The position numbers and the translations under genes were made by a program. Below are positions 45,138-54,973 of a DNA stretch of 64,000 nucleotides, one piece after another (position 1 is the first letter of the stretch; each line of letters opens with the position of its first letter). Under the pieces are notes generated by a model. It was not told where the DNA came from. It was given only the letters and a program-made list of their open reading frames with translations, and searched no databases. Source of the DNA: Actinomycetota bacterium (GTDB lineage Bacteria > Actinomycetota > Acidimicrobiia > Acidimicrobiales > JAMCPL01); the NCBI GenBank assembly GCA_023379675.1, contig JAMCPL010000008.1, forward strand, positions 94,720-158,719, given 5' to 3'.

Positions 45138-45975
45138 GACCTACTTCCGCACATATTCCAAGAGTACCCGGTCCAGCATGGCTTCCCACTATCGCGCTGA
45201 GGTCGGCAATCATTGGTGTGATTTCTGGTTGTACTTTTTTGAGTTTGCTCACAAGCGTGTCGACATCTCCTGAATTCCCATTTACTATGGCAAGTTTGGC
45301 AATTTGCCGACCGTGAACTTTTTCCGCGATGTATTCCAGAGCTCTTGCTCTGGTACGCTGTTTCGAGTCTGGCTCTATTTTTCCATTCCTCACAGTAATA
45401 ATCGGTTTTATGGATAGCATGGAACCGAGCAACGCTGAGGCACCACCTATCCGACCTCCCTGCCTGAGAAAATCCAGGCTGTCAATGACTGCATATAATA
45501 ATACATCACTACGTGCCCTCAGCAGTTTCGTGCGCACGTCATCAAGAGTGATACCCTCTGCCAGCAAATCCATGGCTTTCAACACCATTAAGCCTTCACC
45601 CATGGATGCCATGGCTGTATCCACCACCACTACCGGTGTGGATTGTGGGTAGGCTTGCGCCGCGGTCAACGCAGACTGGTATGTGGCAGATAATCCGGAC
45701 GATATTGTGATACACAATATGCCACTCGCGCCATTGGCGAAAGCATCATCGAACGCTTTCTGAAAATCTCCGGGCGATGGTGCCGAGGTCTGGGGCATCA
45801 AGCCTGTAGTGGCGAGCATTTTCCAGAACTCGGAGGTCGGCAACTCCACCCGGTCCTTGAACTCGTGTTTCCCGAATCGTACGGTAAGTGGAACCATTCC
45901 GATCTCGCTGGCAGCGAGCATGTCATCAGGAATGTCGCATGCGCTATCGGTAATGATTTTGATCATGTCATACAA
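45118..45975 (-). CDS. DegV family fatty-acid-binding protein
   Basis: DegV/FakB-type protein that binds a fatty acid for phosphorylation by FakA. It begins IKIITDSACDIPDDM, has the conserved TSAPSPGDF and ISSGLSATYQSA, and includes RIGGASALLGSMLSIKPII. Length 285 is normal. No FakA (Dak-like) kinase is encoded nearby. CAGTTTCAGTAGG-like spacing upstream is unremarkable; GGAGG is present just before the ATG. Confidence 0.92.
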   Translation of the reverse strand: MYDMIKIITDSACDIPDDMLAASEIGMVPLTVRFGKHEFKDRVELPTSEFWKMLATTGLMPQTSAPSPGDFQKAFDDAFANGASGILCITISSGLSATYQSALTAAQAYPQSTPVVVVDTAMASMGEGLMVLKAMDLLAEGITLDDVRTKLLRARSDVLLYAVIDSLDFLRQGGRIGGASALLGSMLSIKPIITVRNGKIEPDSKQRTRARALEYIAEKVHGRQIAKLAIVNGNSGDVDTLVSKLKKVQPEITPMIADLSAIVGSHAGPGTLGICAEVGHDARNT

Positions 45976-46203
45976 CCTCCTCAGTTTCAGTAGGACACGC
46001 CTACCCTAGTGTAGCGTCTCACGAATAGTCGCTCGTACTCGCAGGCCGGACGATGTCCTAGCTGGTTGGCGTGCCTACGCTTGTACTGTAAGTAATCATC
46101 CACCGGGTGGTTACGCGGTATATCATCACGATATTTACAGGATGGATCGCCGTTGTACCGTCGGTTACATAATTGCGGTTGCATGGATGCATCTACCATT
46201 GGA

Positions 46204-47859
46204 TTACTTGCGTGGATGACTCGCTCGGCGAAAGCGCCTATCGATGGTTTCCAGCAGGATTGAGATCAGGAGGTAGATTACCCCTCCCCCTAGCAGTGCG
46301 GTCATTACTCGGATGAGCAGCCACTGCACTGCATTTGACCCGGAGATACCGAGTCCGGCCGCCATAGCTACAGCGAGGAAGCATGTACCTGTGATTATCC
46401 TGACTACGATTCGTAGCGGAGGTCTTGGCATGCCCGGCATTAACTGCCGTCGTACGTAGAATATGGCAAATATAGCGATAAGATCGTATGAGATTGCAAT
46501 AGAGAGCATCAACCCCCTAAGCCCCAGTAACTTGGGAAGCGTCAAGGCGAGCATTATGTTGACGGCATTTTGAATCAGGTAGAAGAGGAATACCGTTCGC
46601 ATACGCTGAACCGACTGGAGAGTAGCCATACAGTACATAAATATGGAGAACCCCGGTAAACCGAGCGCCAGCATGGCCAGCGCCTGCCCGGTCAGCGCCG
46701 TGGAGGCAAAATTTCCCGTACCATGACCAAGCAACAATGCAATAAGAGGTCTTGCCGTTATAACCTCCACTGCCGTAGCCGGCAGGACTACGGCCAGTAT
46801 CCTTGTCAGTCCAACGGAGAAAGTGTGGCTAAAGGCACGGTGGTTACGGGTGAACCAGCTGCTGGCCAGTGCTGGTACCGCAGTTCCCATTACCGATACG
46901 GTTATGACGCCGAATGGAACCTGAAAGAACGAGTATGCGTACGTATAAGCGGATAGAGCACCTACCTCTAGATGCTGGGCTATTGCCAGAACGATCAGAA
47001 GGGATATCTGATTGGCGATTACGAAGCCGATTGTCCATGCACCCAAGCGGACAATTTTCCTGACTGCTGGATGTGAGAACGAAGGATTCCAATGAAGGCG
47101 TAGGTCCAGTTTGCGGAGGCTTGGAAGAAGGATCAGAAACTGCATCAAAATGCCGCTGGTCGTACCGAGTCCCAGTAGCAGGAGCGCGTACCTGTGGCCG
47201 ACCAGCCAGGTGGAATCCGGATGCCTTGCAATCAGGCCAAATCCGATCAGTACGGTTATCGTGATGATGTTGTTGATTATTGGAGCGAAGGCAGGTAGGG
47301 TGAACTTTCTGTGTGCATTCAGTAGCGATGTAGCCAGTCCGAACAGTCCGTAACAGGCTACCTGGGGAACGAACAACCTGAGAAGATCGATGCTGAGAGA
47401 GGTTTCACGCAAGCGTGTGGCGGTACTGGCATAGAGATCGATCAAATTGACAATGTAAGGCGCAAAGGCAAGAAATAATATTGTTGTTGCTAGAAGCACC
47501 ACCATGGACACACTTACGATGGCGGAAATATCGTCGTTTGCGTTATCAGGCTTGTTTTCAATGTGTTCCACGAATACGGGTACGAATGTTGCAGTCAGAA
47601 CGCCGCCAAGCACCAGATCATGAATGATATTAGGCAAAGTGTTGGATAGGTTGTAAGAGTCCGCCAGTGCGCCAAATCCCAGGGCGTAGGCTAAAGCAAA
47701 TATCCGTAGAAGACCGGTAAACCTGGACAGTGCCGTACCGATGGCCATGGATAGAGTTGCATGGGAAATGTTTTGGCTGGAATCTTTGGGATCTGCCTTG
47801 GTGTGCATTGGTTGGTGAGCCTTGAACCTGTCAGGTGCGTTGCACGTGTTTTGGCACAC
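46204..47859 (-). CDS. murJ: lipid II flippase MurJ
   Basis: MOP-superfamily flippase that moves lipid II across the membrane for peptidoglycan synthesis. About 14 hydrophobic helices are visible. The N-terminal sequence GTALSRFTGLLRIFALAYALG and the ADSYNLSNTLPNIIHDLVLGGVLTATFVPVF stretch are characteristic. It lacks the long cytoplasmic pseudokinase domain of mycobacterial MviN. It overlaps the upstream DUF6049 gene by 29 bases, and ATGs further inside (for example just before HTKADP) are possible starts. Confidence 0.95.
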   Translation of the reverse strand: MCQNTCNAPDRFKAHQPMHTKADPKDSSQNISHATLSMAIGTALSRFTGLLRIFALAYALGFGALADSYNLSNTLPNIIHDLVLGGVLTATFVPVFVEHIENKPDNANDDISAIVSVSMVVLLATTILFLAFAPYIVNLIDLYASTATRLRETSLSIDLLRLFVPQVACYGLFGLATSLLNAHRKFTLPAFAPIINNIITITVLIGFGLIARHPDSTWLVGHRYALLLLGLGTTSGILMQFLILLPSLRKLDLRLHWNPSFSHPAVRKIVRLGAWTIGFVIANQISLLIVLAIAQHLEVGALSAYTYAYSFFQVPFGVITVSVMGTAVPALASSWFTRNHRAFSHTFSVGLTRILAVVLPATAVEVITARPLIALLLGHGTGNFASTALTGQALAMLALGLPGFSIFMYCMATLQSVQRMRTVFLFYLIQNAVNIMLALTLPKLLGLRGLMLSIAISYDLIAIFAIFYVRRQLMPGMPRPPLRIVVRIITGTCFLAVAMAAGLGISGSNAVQWLLIRVMTALLGGGVIYLLISILLETIDRRFRRASHPRK

Positions 47860-50125
47860 GCCTCTCTGTTGAATTTTTGAGTTTAAGGGTATGCAGCCAC
47901 CACCCTAACAATATCAGGATGGCTCCAATCGATAAAACAACTGCTACTGACGAGATGGCAGTAGATCGGACCGGCAGGCGCGCAGCAGCAAGGGTCATAT
48001 TTCCCTTCACGGAAACCAGTCTAACCGTAATTCTGAAATAACCAGTGGCACGAATAATCAGCGGAATGTATACAACAGTGGTGCTATGTTTAAGGGTGAC
48101 TTTCTTATACCGGCCTGATATTGGTTGGATACCGCTGCCCTGCAGTTCGAGAAGGACTTTCACAGGATATTTTAATTTAGATGTCAAGGTGATCGGTATT
48201 GTGGCTTTTGAAGACGTAAAGGTGACGGTTTTATCGGAGATAATGGATACGTTGTGCAGATATCTAGAAATTGCCTGGTTGAAACCGTTGATAGCCGAAA
48301 GGGCGGAATGCGTAGAGAATGTACTGTTAAAACATGATAGAAACATATCGTATAGTGACTGAGATACAGTATTGCTGGTAAAAGATGACTCGAAAGCCAT
48401 AAGGCGACTGTTTGACTGCGTGATTGCAGAGTACAGTTTTGGGGGCATGCTCATAAGGTGCGCCTGAGCGGTGCTGAGTATCAAACTACGATCGGCAGCA
48501 TTTGGAAGCAAGGGAACTGATCGCAGGTACTGTGAAAACGTAACTGGCTGAATTACTGGGTTGCTGTTCAGTAGGCCCAGAAAGGTGTTTACAAAAGCTG
48601 CCGGTATAGGCTGGTTTTGGCTGTGAAATACTATAATGCCTCTGGGAGTGGGTTGGAACGGAGCTTCAAAATACACTATGGCGAAATTGGCAAGAAGATT
48701 GTATGCTGCCAGTGTTGAGCCAATTATAGGTACCTGGGACAGAATGCTGTTGGAACTGCTGTCCAGAGGATAACCGGTGACACTGTGATGTGCACTTAGG
48801 TTTAGTATGAAGGGATTAGTAGGTGTCAAATTCGTATACTGAGTATTCAGATTTGACATATGTACGGCCAGGTTGGTTATGCCCAATACCCGTAAAGCAG
48901 AGGCTCCTTGATCAGAGAGCGACATGGACGGCAACCAGAGATGTCCGTGTGAATGAAGGTGTGCATTTGCCATTGTGGTTTCGCCCTGTTTCACTTGGTC
49001 GCTTATCTGTTGTGTCAGGTTGGCAGAGGCAAGTTGGCTTACGTTTATTGGTACGTAAGGACCTGAGATCAGTTCATCATTTGGTTCAGAATCTATGATG
49101 GTCAGGTCGTTCAGCGCGGTGCGAGCAGTGCTGTTTCCGTTAGAAGCCATCGTTATAATCTGATGCAAGGCTGCCGGTTCAGGGAATAGAGTGACTGGGG
49201 TTGCCGGGTTGTTCTTGATGGCATTCAGTGTAGCGGTAAATGTATTCAGTGAATTACGGGATACGGGTATAGGAGCGCCGCCAGCACCGACTGCCTGCGC
49301 TGGCAACATCAGTGGGGCTATCCAGGACACACGTAGCTTTTGAGCCGGGGGTTTTGTATGCACGTAAATCATATACGTGTCTAGGCTGGATACCGTGGAG
49401 ACCGAACCATCAGGACGAGTCGCTTGGAGGGCAAGTTGCAGCGGGTAGACACCGTGGCATGTGCCGCTGCCCGGCATGCACGACAGACCGGCAGTGAACG
49501 AAGATGGCGAGGAGGTGCTTGTGTAACCATCGCTGATGTCGATTGTCAAACCGAAATTGCCCTCTGTGTACTGTGCTACATTGCTCAGGGGCATGGGCGT
49601 GGACTGGGTGAGGATTGATCCACTGGAAACATTGCCCAAGGATGCTTGAAAGGCCGATTGGCTGGTCAATCTGTTGTACAGCAACACAGTTACTGAATAG
49701 CCGGCAAGGAGATTGTGTGGGAGTTTGAGTGGTGGCGTAGCGGCCGGGGTAGACCGTGCCGCGCCGCTTGCCAAGTTGTCCGTGAGGTCGAAACGCAGGT
49801 TATAAGGATGGGTAAGATTGGCCCATGGCGTCTGGTAGACCAGGTTCAATCGCGGATGTATCGTAGTAGAGGTTAAGGTGCCGGCTCGAGTTGGGTTGCC
49901 TGCATGTACCATACTTCGCGCCGCGCCTTCATGAATGCCTGTACCGGAGCCTGCCTGCGGGAGCAAGAGTGCAACAAACCCGAGGGCTACGGCAAGCGAG
50001 CCGAGCGAGACAAAGGGGAACGAAAGATTTTGCCAGGCTTGCCAGAGCTCGGTAATTGCTCGTGTCAATGATTTGCAATGAGATTTGTCACTGCCGGTAT
50101 ACCGGTTATTCGCGTTGATTTTCAC
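47831..50125 (-). CDS. DUF6049-type large exported membrane protein
   Basis: A 764-residue protein with one N-terminal signal-anchor helix (near FVSLGSLAVALGFVALLLP) and one C-terminal helix (AVVLSIGAILILLGWWL) followed by a short basic tail. The bulk is therefore extracytoplasmic, rich in Ser, Thr and Asn. Position directly upstream of murJ and next to pcnA is that of mycobacterial Rv3909 and its relatives, whose function is unknown. Recognised by context and architecture rather than motifs. Confidence 0.75.
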   Translation of the reverse strand: MKINANNRYTGSDKSHCKSLTRAITELWQAWQNLSFPFVSLGSLAVALGFVALLLPQAGSGTGIHEGAARSMVHAGNPTRAGTLTSTTIHPRLNLVYQTPWANLTHPYNLRFDLTDNLASGAARSTPAATPPLKLPHNLLAGYSVTVLLYNRLTSQSAFQASLGNVSSGSILTQSTPMPLSNVAQYTEGNFGLTIDISDGYTSTSSPSSFTAGLSCMPGSGTCHGVYPLQLALQATRPDGSVSTVSSLDTYMIYVHTKPPAQKLRVSWIAPLMLPAQAVGAGGAPIPVSRNSLNTFTATLNAIKNNPATPVTLFPEPAALHQIITMASNGNSTARTALNDLTIIDSEPNDELISGPYVPINVSQLASANLTQQISDQVKQGETTMANAHLHSHGHLWLPSMSLSDQGASALRVLGITNLAVHMSNLNTQYTNLTPTNPFILNLSAHHSVTGYPLDSSSNSILSQVPIIGSTLAAYNLLANFAIVYFEAPFQPTPRGIIVFHSQNQPIPAAFVNTFLGLLNSNPVIQPVTFSQYLRSVPLLPNAADRSLILSTAQAHLMSMPPKLYSAITQSNSRLMAFESSFTSNTVSQSLYDMFLSCFNSTFSTHSALSAINGFNQAISRYLHNVSIISDKTVTFTSSKATIPITLTSKLKYPVKVLLELQGSGIQPISGRYKKVTLKHSTTVVYIPLIIRATGYFRITVRLVSVKGNMTLAAARLPVRSTAISSVAVVLSIGAILILLGWWLHTLKLKNSTERRVPKHVQRT

Positions 50126-50165
50126 ACTGGAACGATGTTAGCTCGGCTACGGTAGATTATTCACC

Positions 50166-51572
50166 ATGATTCCAGAACGAGCACATGAGATTGTCAGTAT
50201 GACCGGAAAGCTCTGTGATTGTTTCCAAGCTGCCGGCAAGCAACTGTACCTTGTCGGTGGGACGGTTCGTGATCTCATTCTAGGGAAAAGTGCCGACGCT
50301 AGTGTGCCTGGTGTGCCCGGTACCATACCGGACCTGGACTTTGCCACCGATGCGCGCCCGGATGAAGTCCAGGCACTGATTGGTGGCTGGGCGGACAATA
50401 TATGGACCCAAGGCAAGCAGTTTGGTACCATAGCCGCACTGAAGGATGGGTTGCGTTATGAGATCACTACTTACAGGGCCGAAGTATACAATCCAGGGAC
50501 GCGCAATCCAGAGGTCACATTCGGCGATTCGCTTGAAGAAGATCTCGTACGCAGAGATTTTACGGTGAATTCGATGGCGCTTTCACTTCCGTCGTTGGAA
50601 CTGATCGACCCTTTCGGAGGCGTGAATGATCTTGCTGCGGGAAAGCTGAGAACCCCATCCAGCCCTGAAAAGTCCTTCTCTGATGATCCACTTAGAATGC
50701 TGCGAGCTGCCAGGCTTATTGCAGGGTATCATCTGACGCCGGTGGACGGGTTGACATCGGCTGTGTCCAAACTGGCTGGGCGAATGAGCGTGGTGTCGCG
50801 TGAGCGCATTCGCGATGAACTGGACAAGTTGCTGGTAGTGGACAAACCATCGGACGGGCTGAGATTTCTTGTCGATACCGGATTAGCTGGTGAATTCCTG
50901 CCCGAACTGCCGGCGCTTGGGTTGGAGCAGGATCCTATTCACCGTCATAAGGATGTGCTGGCACATACACTGGCGGTGGTGGACAAGAGCAGTCCCGAAA
51001 GACTGCTCAGACTTGCGGCGCTCTTCCATGATGTGGGCAAACCTGCTACACGGTCATTTGCGTCGGGCGGAGTTTCTTTTTACCACCATGATGTCGTTGG
51101 AGCCAGAATGGCAAGGAGGCGCATGGAGCAGCTCAGGTATTCCAAAGAGGATATCGAAACCGTGTCAGAACTGGTGGAGCTACATCTCAGGTTTCACACA
51201 TACAGATTCGGCTGGACAGACAGGGCTGTACGAAGGTATGTCCGGGATGCAGGTTCGCTGCTCAGTCGGCTCAACGAGCTGACTAGATGTGACTGCACCA
51301 CGCGCAATGCTGACAAGGCCAGGAAGCTCAACCTCAGGATGGATGAACTCGAGAGACGTATAGAGGAGCTTAGATTACGTGAAGAGATTGACGCAATAAG
51401 GCCGGACCTGAATGGGGTCCAAGTCATGGAGCATCTTGGTATACCGCCTGGGCACGAGGTCGGCGAGGCGCTCTCTTTTCTACTGGAACTCAGAATGGAC
51501 AGGGGGCCTCTCTCCGAGAGCGAAGCGTACAGGGAGTTGGACAACTGGTGGAGACATCGTACCGCTCGCTAG
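50166..51572 (+). CDS. pcnA: CCA tRNA nucleotidyltransferase / poly(A) polymerase family
   Basis: Adds or repairs the CCA end of tRNA. The nucleotidyltransferase core is LVGGTVRDLILG with metal Asp pair DLDFATDARPDEV. The Arg-rich RRDFTVNSMAL and the head-domain DDPLRMLRAARLI follow, then an HD domain (RLAALFHDVGKPAT). Length 468 fits the actinobacterial type. It is divergent from the DUF6049-murJ operon. Confidence 0.95.
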   Translation: MIPERAHEIVSMTGKLCDCFQAAGKQLYLVGGTVRDLILGKSADASVPGVPGTIPDLDFATDARPDEVQALIGGWADNIWTQGKQFGTIAALKDGLRYEITTYRAEVYNPGTRNPEVTFGDSLEEDLVRRDFTVNSMALSLPSLELIDPFGGVNDLAAGKLRTPSSPEKSFSDDPLRMLRAARLIAGYHLTPVDGLTSAVSKLAGRMSVVSRERIRDELDKLLVVDKPSDGLRFLVDTGLAGEFLPELPALGLEQDPIHRHKDVLAHTLAVVDKSSPERLLRLAALFHDVGKPATRSFASGGVSFYHHDVVGARMARRRMEQLRYSKEDIETVSELVELHLRFHTYRFGWTDRAVRRYVRDAGSLLSRLNELTRCDCTTRNADKARKLNLRMDELERRIEELRLREEIDAIRPDLNGVQVMEHLGIPPGHEVGEALSFLLELRMDRGPLSESEAYRELDNWWRHRTAR

Positions 51573-51605
51573 AGGCTGACTTATGTTGGCCATTCGACGA
51601 GTCGC

Positions 51606-52688
51606 TTACCCGGTTATGAACTGTTCTACCATGTCGTGAGCTATATTGTCGTGATATTGCACTGGTGGAGATTTCATGAAGTATGCGCTCGGCGCCACGA
51701 GAGGCCCACCGATACCTCTGTCAATGGCTAGGCGAGCGCACCGGATGGCATCTATCATGACGCCAGCCGAATTGGGCGAGTCCCATACCTCTAGTTTCAG
51801 TTCTACGGAGAGCGGGGCATCACCGAAATTTTTACCCTCCAGCCTTATATATGCCCATTTTCTATCATTCAACCAGGGAACATGATCTGATGGGCCAATG
51901 TGAACATCAGGTGCTTCCAGACGGGATGAGTCGATCTGGCTGGTGACCGCTTGTGTCTTGGAGATTTTCTTCGATTCGAGCCTGGATCGTTCCAGCATGT
52001 TCATGAAGTCCATATTGCCTCCGAAATTGAGCTGGTAGGTATGATCAATGCTGACGCCCCTGTCCTCCATGAGTCTTGTAAGTATCCTATGCAATATCGT
52101 GGCACCTACCTGGCTCTTTATGTCGTCTCCAATGATGGGGATGTTGGCCTCGGTGAACCGGTCCGCCCACGCCGGGTCGCTCGCGATAAACACCGGTATA
52201 GCATTGATAAAGGCGACTCCCGTCTCCAGACATGCCTCTGCATAATGACGCTGAGCCTTCTCTGATCCTACGGGCAGGTAGCTGACAAGTACCTGTGCAC
52301 CACTTTTCCGCAACTCTTCTGCCACGTCGACGGGTTCTGCCGGAGATTCCTCCATCATCTCTCTGTAGTACATACCGCAGCTGTCCATAGTGGGCGCACG
52401 CTTGACAGGTACATCCTGATAACCTACTTTCGAGAAACGTATCGTGTTGTTTTGTCCGGCAAAGATGGCCTTTGACAGATCCGTACTGACTTTTGTGTTG
52501 TCGATGTCGAAGGCTGCCACTATCTTTATATCCGAAATGTGGTAGCCTCCCAATACGACATGCATAAGCCCTGAAATAGTATCCTGCGGATCTGCATTCT
52601 TGTAGTACTCGAGGCCTTGTACAAGTGAACTGGCGCAATTTCCTACGCCTGCGATTGCCAGTTTTATTGGGTTCTTCTTTGTGCTCAT
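51606..52688 (-). CDS. ino1: myo-inositol-1-phosphate synthase
   Basis: NAD-dependent isomerase converting glucose-6-phosphate to inositol-1-phosphate for phosphatidylinositol and mycothiol-type metabolites. The NAD-binding N-terminus is [35 protein letters not shown] and the [13 protein letters not shown] segment are diagnostic of the short actinobacterial form (360 residues). AAAGGAGATAG precedes the ATG. It lies 45 bases downstream of padR, as in mycobacteria. Confidence 0.96.
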   Translation of the reverse strand: MSTKKNPIKLAIAGVGNCASSLVQGLEYYKNADPQDTISGLMHVVLGGYHISDIKIVAAFDIDNTKVSTDLSKAIFAGQNNTIRFSKVGYQDVPVKRAPTMDSCGMYYREMMEESPAEPVDVAEELRKSGAQVLVSYLPVGSEKAQRHYAEACLETGVAFINAIPVFIASDPAWADRFTEANIPIIGDDIKSQVGATILHRILTRLMEDRGVSIDHTYQLNFGGNMDFMNMLERSRLESKKISKTQAVTSQIDSSRLEAPDVHIGPSDHVPWLNDRKWAYIRLEGKNFGDAPLSVELKLEVWDSPNSAGVMIDAIRCARLAIDRGIGGPLVAPSAYFMKSPPVQYHDNIAHDMVEQFITG

Positions 52689-52732
52689 TTATTATCTATC
52701 TCCTTTGTCTGTTGTGAGAAGAGGGCGACCGG

Positions 52733-53419
52733 CTAGAGCTCTGAGCCGGGGCCTATTGTCTCTGTAGGCAAATCAGCCTTGGTGGTGCTTGTTGTAATCG
52801 ACTTCTTAGGGATGTCGTCGCGAGATGCGGTTTCCGCCATGATCAGTTTGTTGAGCCAAGCCATATCGCGTTCCATGGACTCGATATTGTGTTCGATCAG
52901 GGCGTTCCCGTATTTCTTGGCTCGCTTGCGGGTTTCCTGTGAAACCAGCCTGGCCTGTTCCAGATCTTCCATGATCCGCGTACGCCTGCGTTCGAGCAGT
53001 TTGAGTCTGGCGGAAGATGGGAGGTATCGCGCGAAAACCAGTCGTATATCGAACGAGCGGCGATCAGCGCTAGTTGATCTATCAGAATCAAGCAGTTCTC
53101 TAAAGAGTGCTTGGCCGGCAGGAGTGAGCCGGTACATTTTCTTGTTCCGGGTGGACTTGACGGGCTGGTGTATCAATGACCCGGCCACCGCCCTCTCTCC
53201 CGTCAAGGATCCTGTAAGCGGAGTCCGCGTACGCTTAGATGTTGCAGGTGCTTGGAGATACGACTCTATTGCTCCGGAGTGCTCGAGGCGAGCCAAGGCA
53301 GGATACAGAGTTCCAAACGAGAGGTTCATGATGAGACCCTCTTCCCTGAGACGTTTTCGTATCTCGTAACCGTGGAGGTCAGTATCTGAGAGGACTCCAA
53401 GAAGTGCAATTTCGAGCAT
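52733..53419 (-). CDS. PadR-family transcriptional regulator
   Basis: Winged-helix DNA-binding protein. The PadR domain starts MLEIALLGVLSDTDLHGYEIRKRL and includes LSFGTLYPALARLEHSGAI. A C-terminal helical dimerisation region follows, with a low-complexity Thr/Ser-rich insertion between wing and helices. I use ATG 53419 because it gives the family N-terminus and leaves an 18-bp palindrome 11 bases upstream. It probably controls itself and ino1. Confidence 0.92.
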   Translation of the reverse strand: MLEIALLGVLSDTDLHGYEIRKRLREEGLIMNLSFGTLYPALARLEHSGAIESYLQAPATSKRTRTPLTGSLTGERAVAGSLIHQPVKSTRNKKMYRLTPAGQALFRELLDSDRSTSADRRSFDIRLVFARYLPSSARLKLLERRRTRIMEDLEQARLVSQETRKRAKKYGNALIEHNIESMERDMAWLNKLIMAETASRDDIPKKSITTSTTKADLPTETIGPGSEL

Positions 53420-53429
53420 TAGATATATT

Positions 53430-53447
53430 GTATCGATATATCGATAC
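53430..53447. promoter_or_regulatory. PadR operator palindrome
   Basis: GTATCGATATATCGATAC is a perfect 18-bp palindrome immediately upstream of padR and 69 bases from the divergent DUF5318 gene. TATCGATA-type palindromes are typical PadR sites, so autoregulation is likely. Confidence 0.75.
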
Positions 53448-53515
53448 TGGTGCAAATCGGGGACACCGAAAGTTATGTTGTGCTTTGCATCTCATAAGCG
53501 ATTAGCCTGTAGGGC

Positions 53516-53977
53516 ATGGCTAGTGAAGACGTTGGAGATACGTCCTCGGATTTCCTTGCAGGAAACAGATCAAGTGGCGCGGGCATGCAGCCCTCCCGCC
53601 GCTTAGAGCCAAACCCCTCTGAAGGGCTGATGGCTGGTGTCGAGTATGGGGTGATACGTGAGTCGCTCATCGCCCAGTTCCGTAAGGGCCGGGTTTCCAA
53701 GAGGGATATCTGCGATGCTCACCCCGAGCTGTTGAGGGCGGCGCGCAATATAGGCAGGCCATCTGCAGAAAGTTGCCCTATTTGCCAAGATGGTCATATG
53801 GTCCACGTTACGTATGCGTTTGGCAATGGCCTTCCATCTGGAGGTCGTTGTGTGACCGATTCCAGCGACATTGCCAGGCTAAAAGTACGTATCCATGGCG
53901 GTCAGGTGGCTTGCTACGTGATAGAAGTGTGTCCGGGCTGTGCCTGGAATCACCTGATCAGGCTGGTATGGGCATAG
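53516..53977 (+). CDS. DUF5318 family protein
   Basis: Actinobacteria-specific small protein with two CxxC pairs (ESCPICQDG and EVCPGCAWNHL) that may bind zinc. The core RKGRVSKRDICDAHPELLRAARNIG and VTYAFG match the family (Rv0049 type). The first ~38 residues are not family-like, and ATG 53630 is an equally good start. Function is unknown. The stop overlaps the panB start by 10 bases. Confidence 0.85.
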   Translation: MASEDVGDTSSDFLAGNRSSGAGMQPSRRLEPNPSEGLMAGVEYGVIRESLIAQFRKGRVSKRDICDAHPELLRAARNIGRPSAESCPICQDGHMVHVTYAFGNGLPSGGRCVTDSSDIARLKVRIHGGQVACYVIEVCPGCAWNHLIRLVWA

Positions 53978-54783
53978 CTATGGCTCCGCGAGTCACCGTT
54001 CCGGATATCAAAGTACGCAAGAGGTCAAAAAGCGATGCCCCTATAGTCGTGCTGACGGCATACGACGCTCCTGGGGCTCGGATAGCTGATGCGGGAGGGG
54101 TCGACATTATTCTTGTCGGCGACAGCGCCGCCATGACGGTCCATGGGCAGAGCGATACCTTAAATATGACCGTCGAGCATATGGCTGTCCATGTGGCTGC
54201 TGTCAGTAGCGTCAAGCCTAATGCCCTAGTTGTCGGGGACATGCCCTGGCTCTCGTATTACCTTGGTGATGTCGATACGATACGAAATGCCGCTGCTATC
54301 ATCAGAGCGGGTGCTGGAGCGGTAAAATTAGAGGGAGGGCGAATCAGGCGGTCGGCAATCGAAGCCTTGGTTGCTGCCGAGATTCCTGTCATGGGACATA
54401 TTGGATTGACCCCACAATCTATACATCGCCTGGGAGGCTATAGGGTGCAGGCCAAAGATCCGTTGGCTGCTGAAATACTGGTTCAGGATGCGATTGGCTT
54501 GGCCGAAGCGGGATGCTTTGCCATCGTGCTGGAGGCAGTGCCTCGGGCAGTTGCTGCTGAGGTCACTGCAAGCATTCCGGTGCCGACTATCGGGATTGGA
54601 GCTGGCGCCGATTGTGATGGACAGGTACTGGTATTTCACGATCTGTTGGGCCTGAGCGAAAGGGTACCCAAGTTTGTACGAAGGTATGCAACTTTGGCTG
54701 ATGATGCCATTAGAGCTGTGTCGACATGGTCAGAGGATGTCCGAGCAGGCAGGTATCCTTCAGACGAGGAGTCTTATCACTGA
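53968..54783 (+). CDS. panB: 3-methyl-2-oxobutanoate hydroxymethyltransferase
   Basis: First committed enzyme of pantothenate synthesis, transferring a hydroxymethyl group from methylenetetrahydrofolate to ketoisovalerate. Diagnostic segments: LTAYDAPGARIADAGGVDIILVGDS, AVKLEGG, GHIGLTPQSIHRLGGYRVQ and PTIGIGAGADCDGQVLVFHDLLG. The frame is open upstream to 53773, but homology begins at ATG 53968/53980. It sits between DUF5318 and the rpsF operon without panC or panD. Confidence 0.95.
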   Translation: MGIAMAPRVTVPDIKVRKRSKSDAPIVVLTAYDAPGARIADAGGVDIILVGDSAAMTVHGQSDTLNMTVEHMAVHVAAVSSVKPNALVVGDMPWLSYYLGDVDTIRNAAAIIRAGAGAVKLEGGRIRRSAIEALVAAEIPVMGHIGLTPQSIHRLGGYRVQAKDPLAAEILVQDAIGLAEAGCFAIVLEAVPRAVAAEVTASIPVPTIGIGAGADCDGQVLVFHDLLGLSERVPKFVRRYATLADDAIRAVSTWSEDVRAGRYPSDEESYH

Positions 54784-54890
54784 CTGGTGCCCAACTTTGC
54801 CGAGTCACCGGTGAAACTGAGAATTGAAAATGGAACGAACGGGTTCACATTGACCGGCTTACTTGTGATATACTGATTTGATTATTACGC

Positions 54891-54973
54891 CACCTGCCCC
54901 TACGGGGGCCCTAGAGAGGATCATCCATTATTGCTAGGGATGTGACTCAGGACCGAAGGAGACAGATTAGATC
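54891..54973 (+). promoter_or_regulatory. structured rpsF leader
   Basis: Two adjoining stems (GCCCC/GGGGC at 54896-54909 and CCCTAG/CTAGGG at 54909-54939) are followed by CAGGACCGAAGGAG before the rpsF ATG. In other bacteria rpsF leaders bind the S6:S18 complex for feedback control. Whether this one does is inference. Confidence 0.4.

Noticed and set aside
53773-53967. Extended N-terminus of panB
   Set aside because: It overlaps DUF5318 entirely and the 65 extra residues are not PanB-like; homology starts at ATG 53968.
54851-54874. TTGACC...TATACT as rpsF promoter
   Set aside because: The spacer is only 13 bases, too short for a standard sigma-70 promoter.
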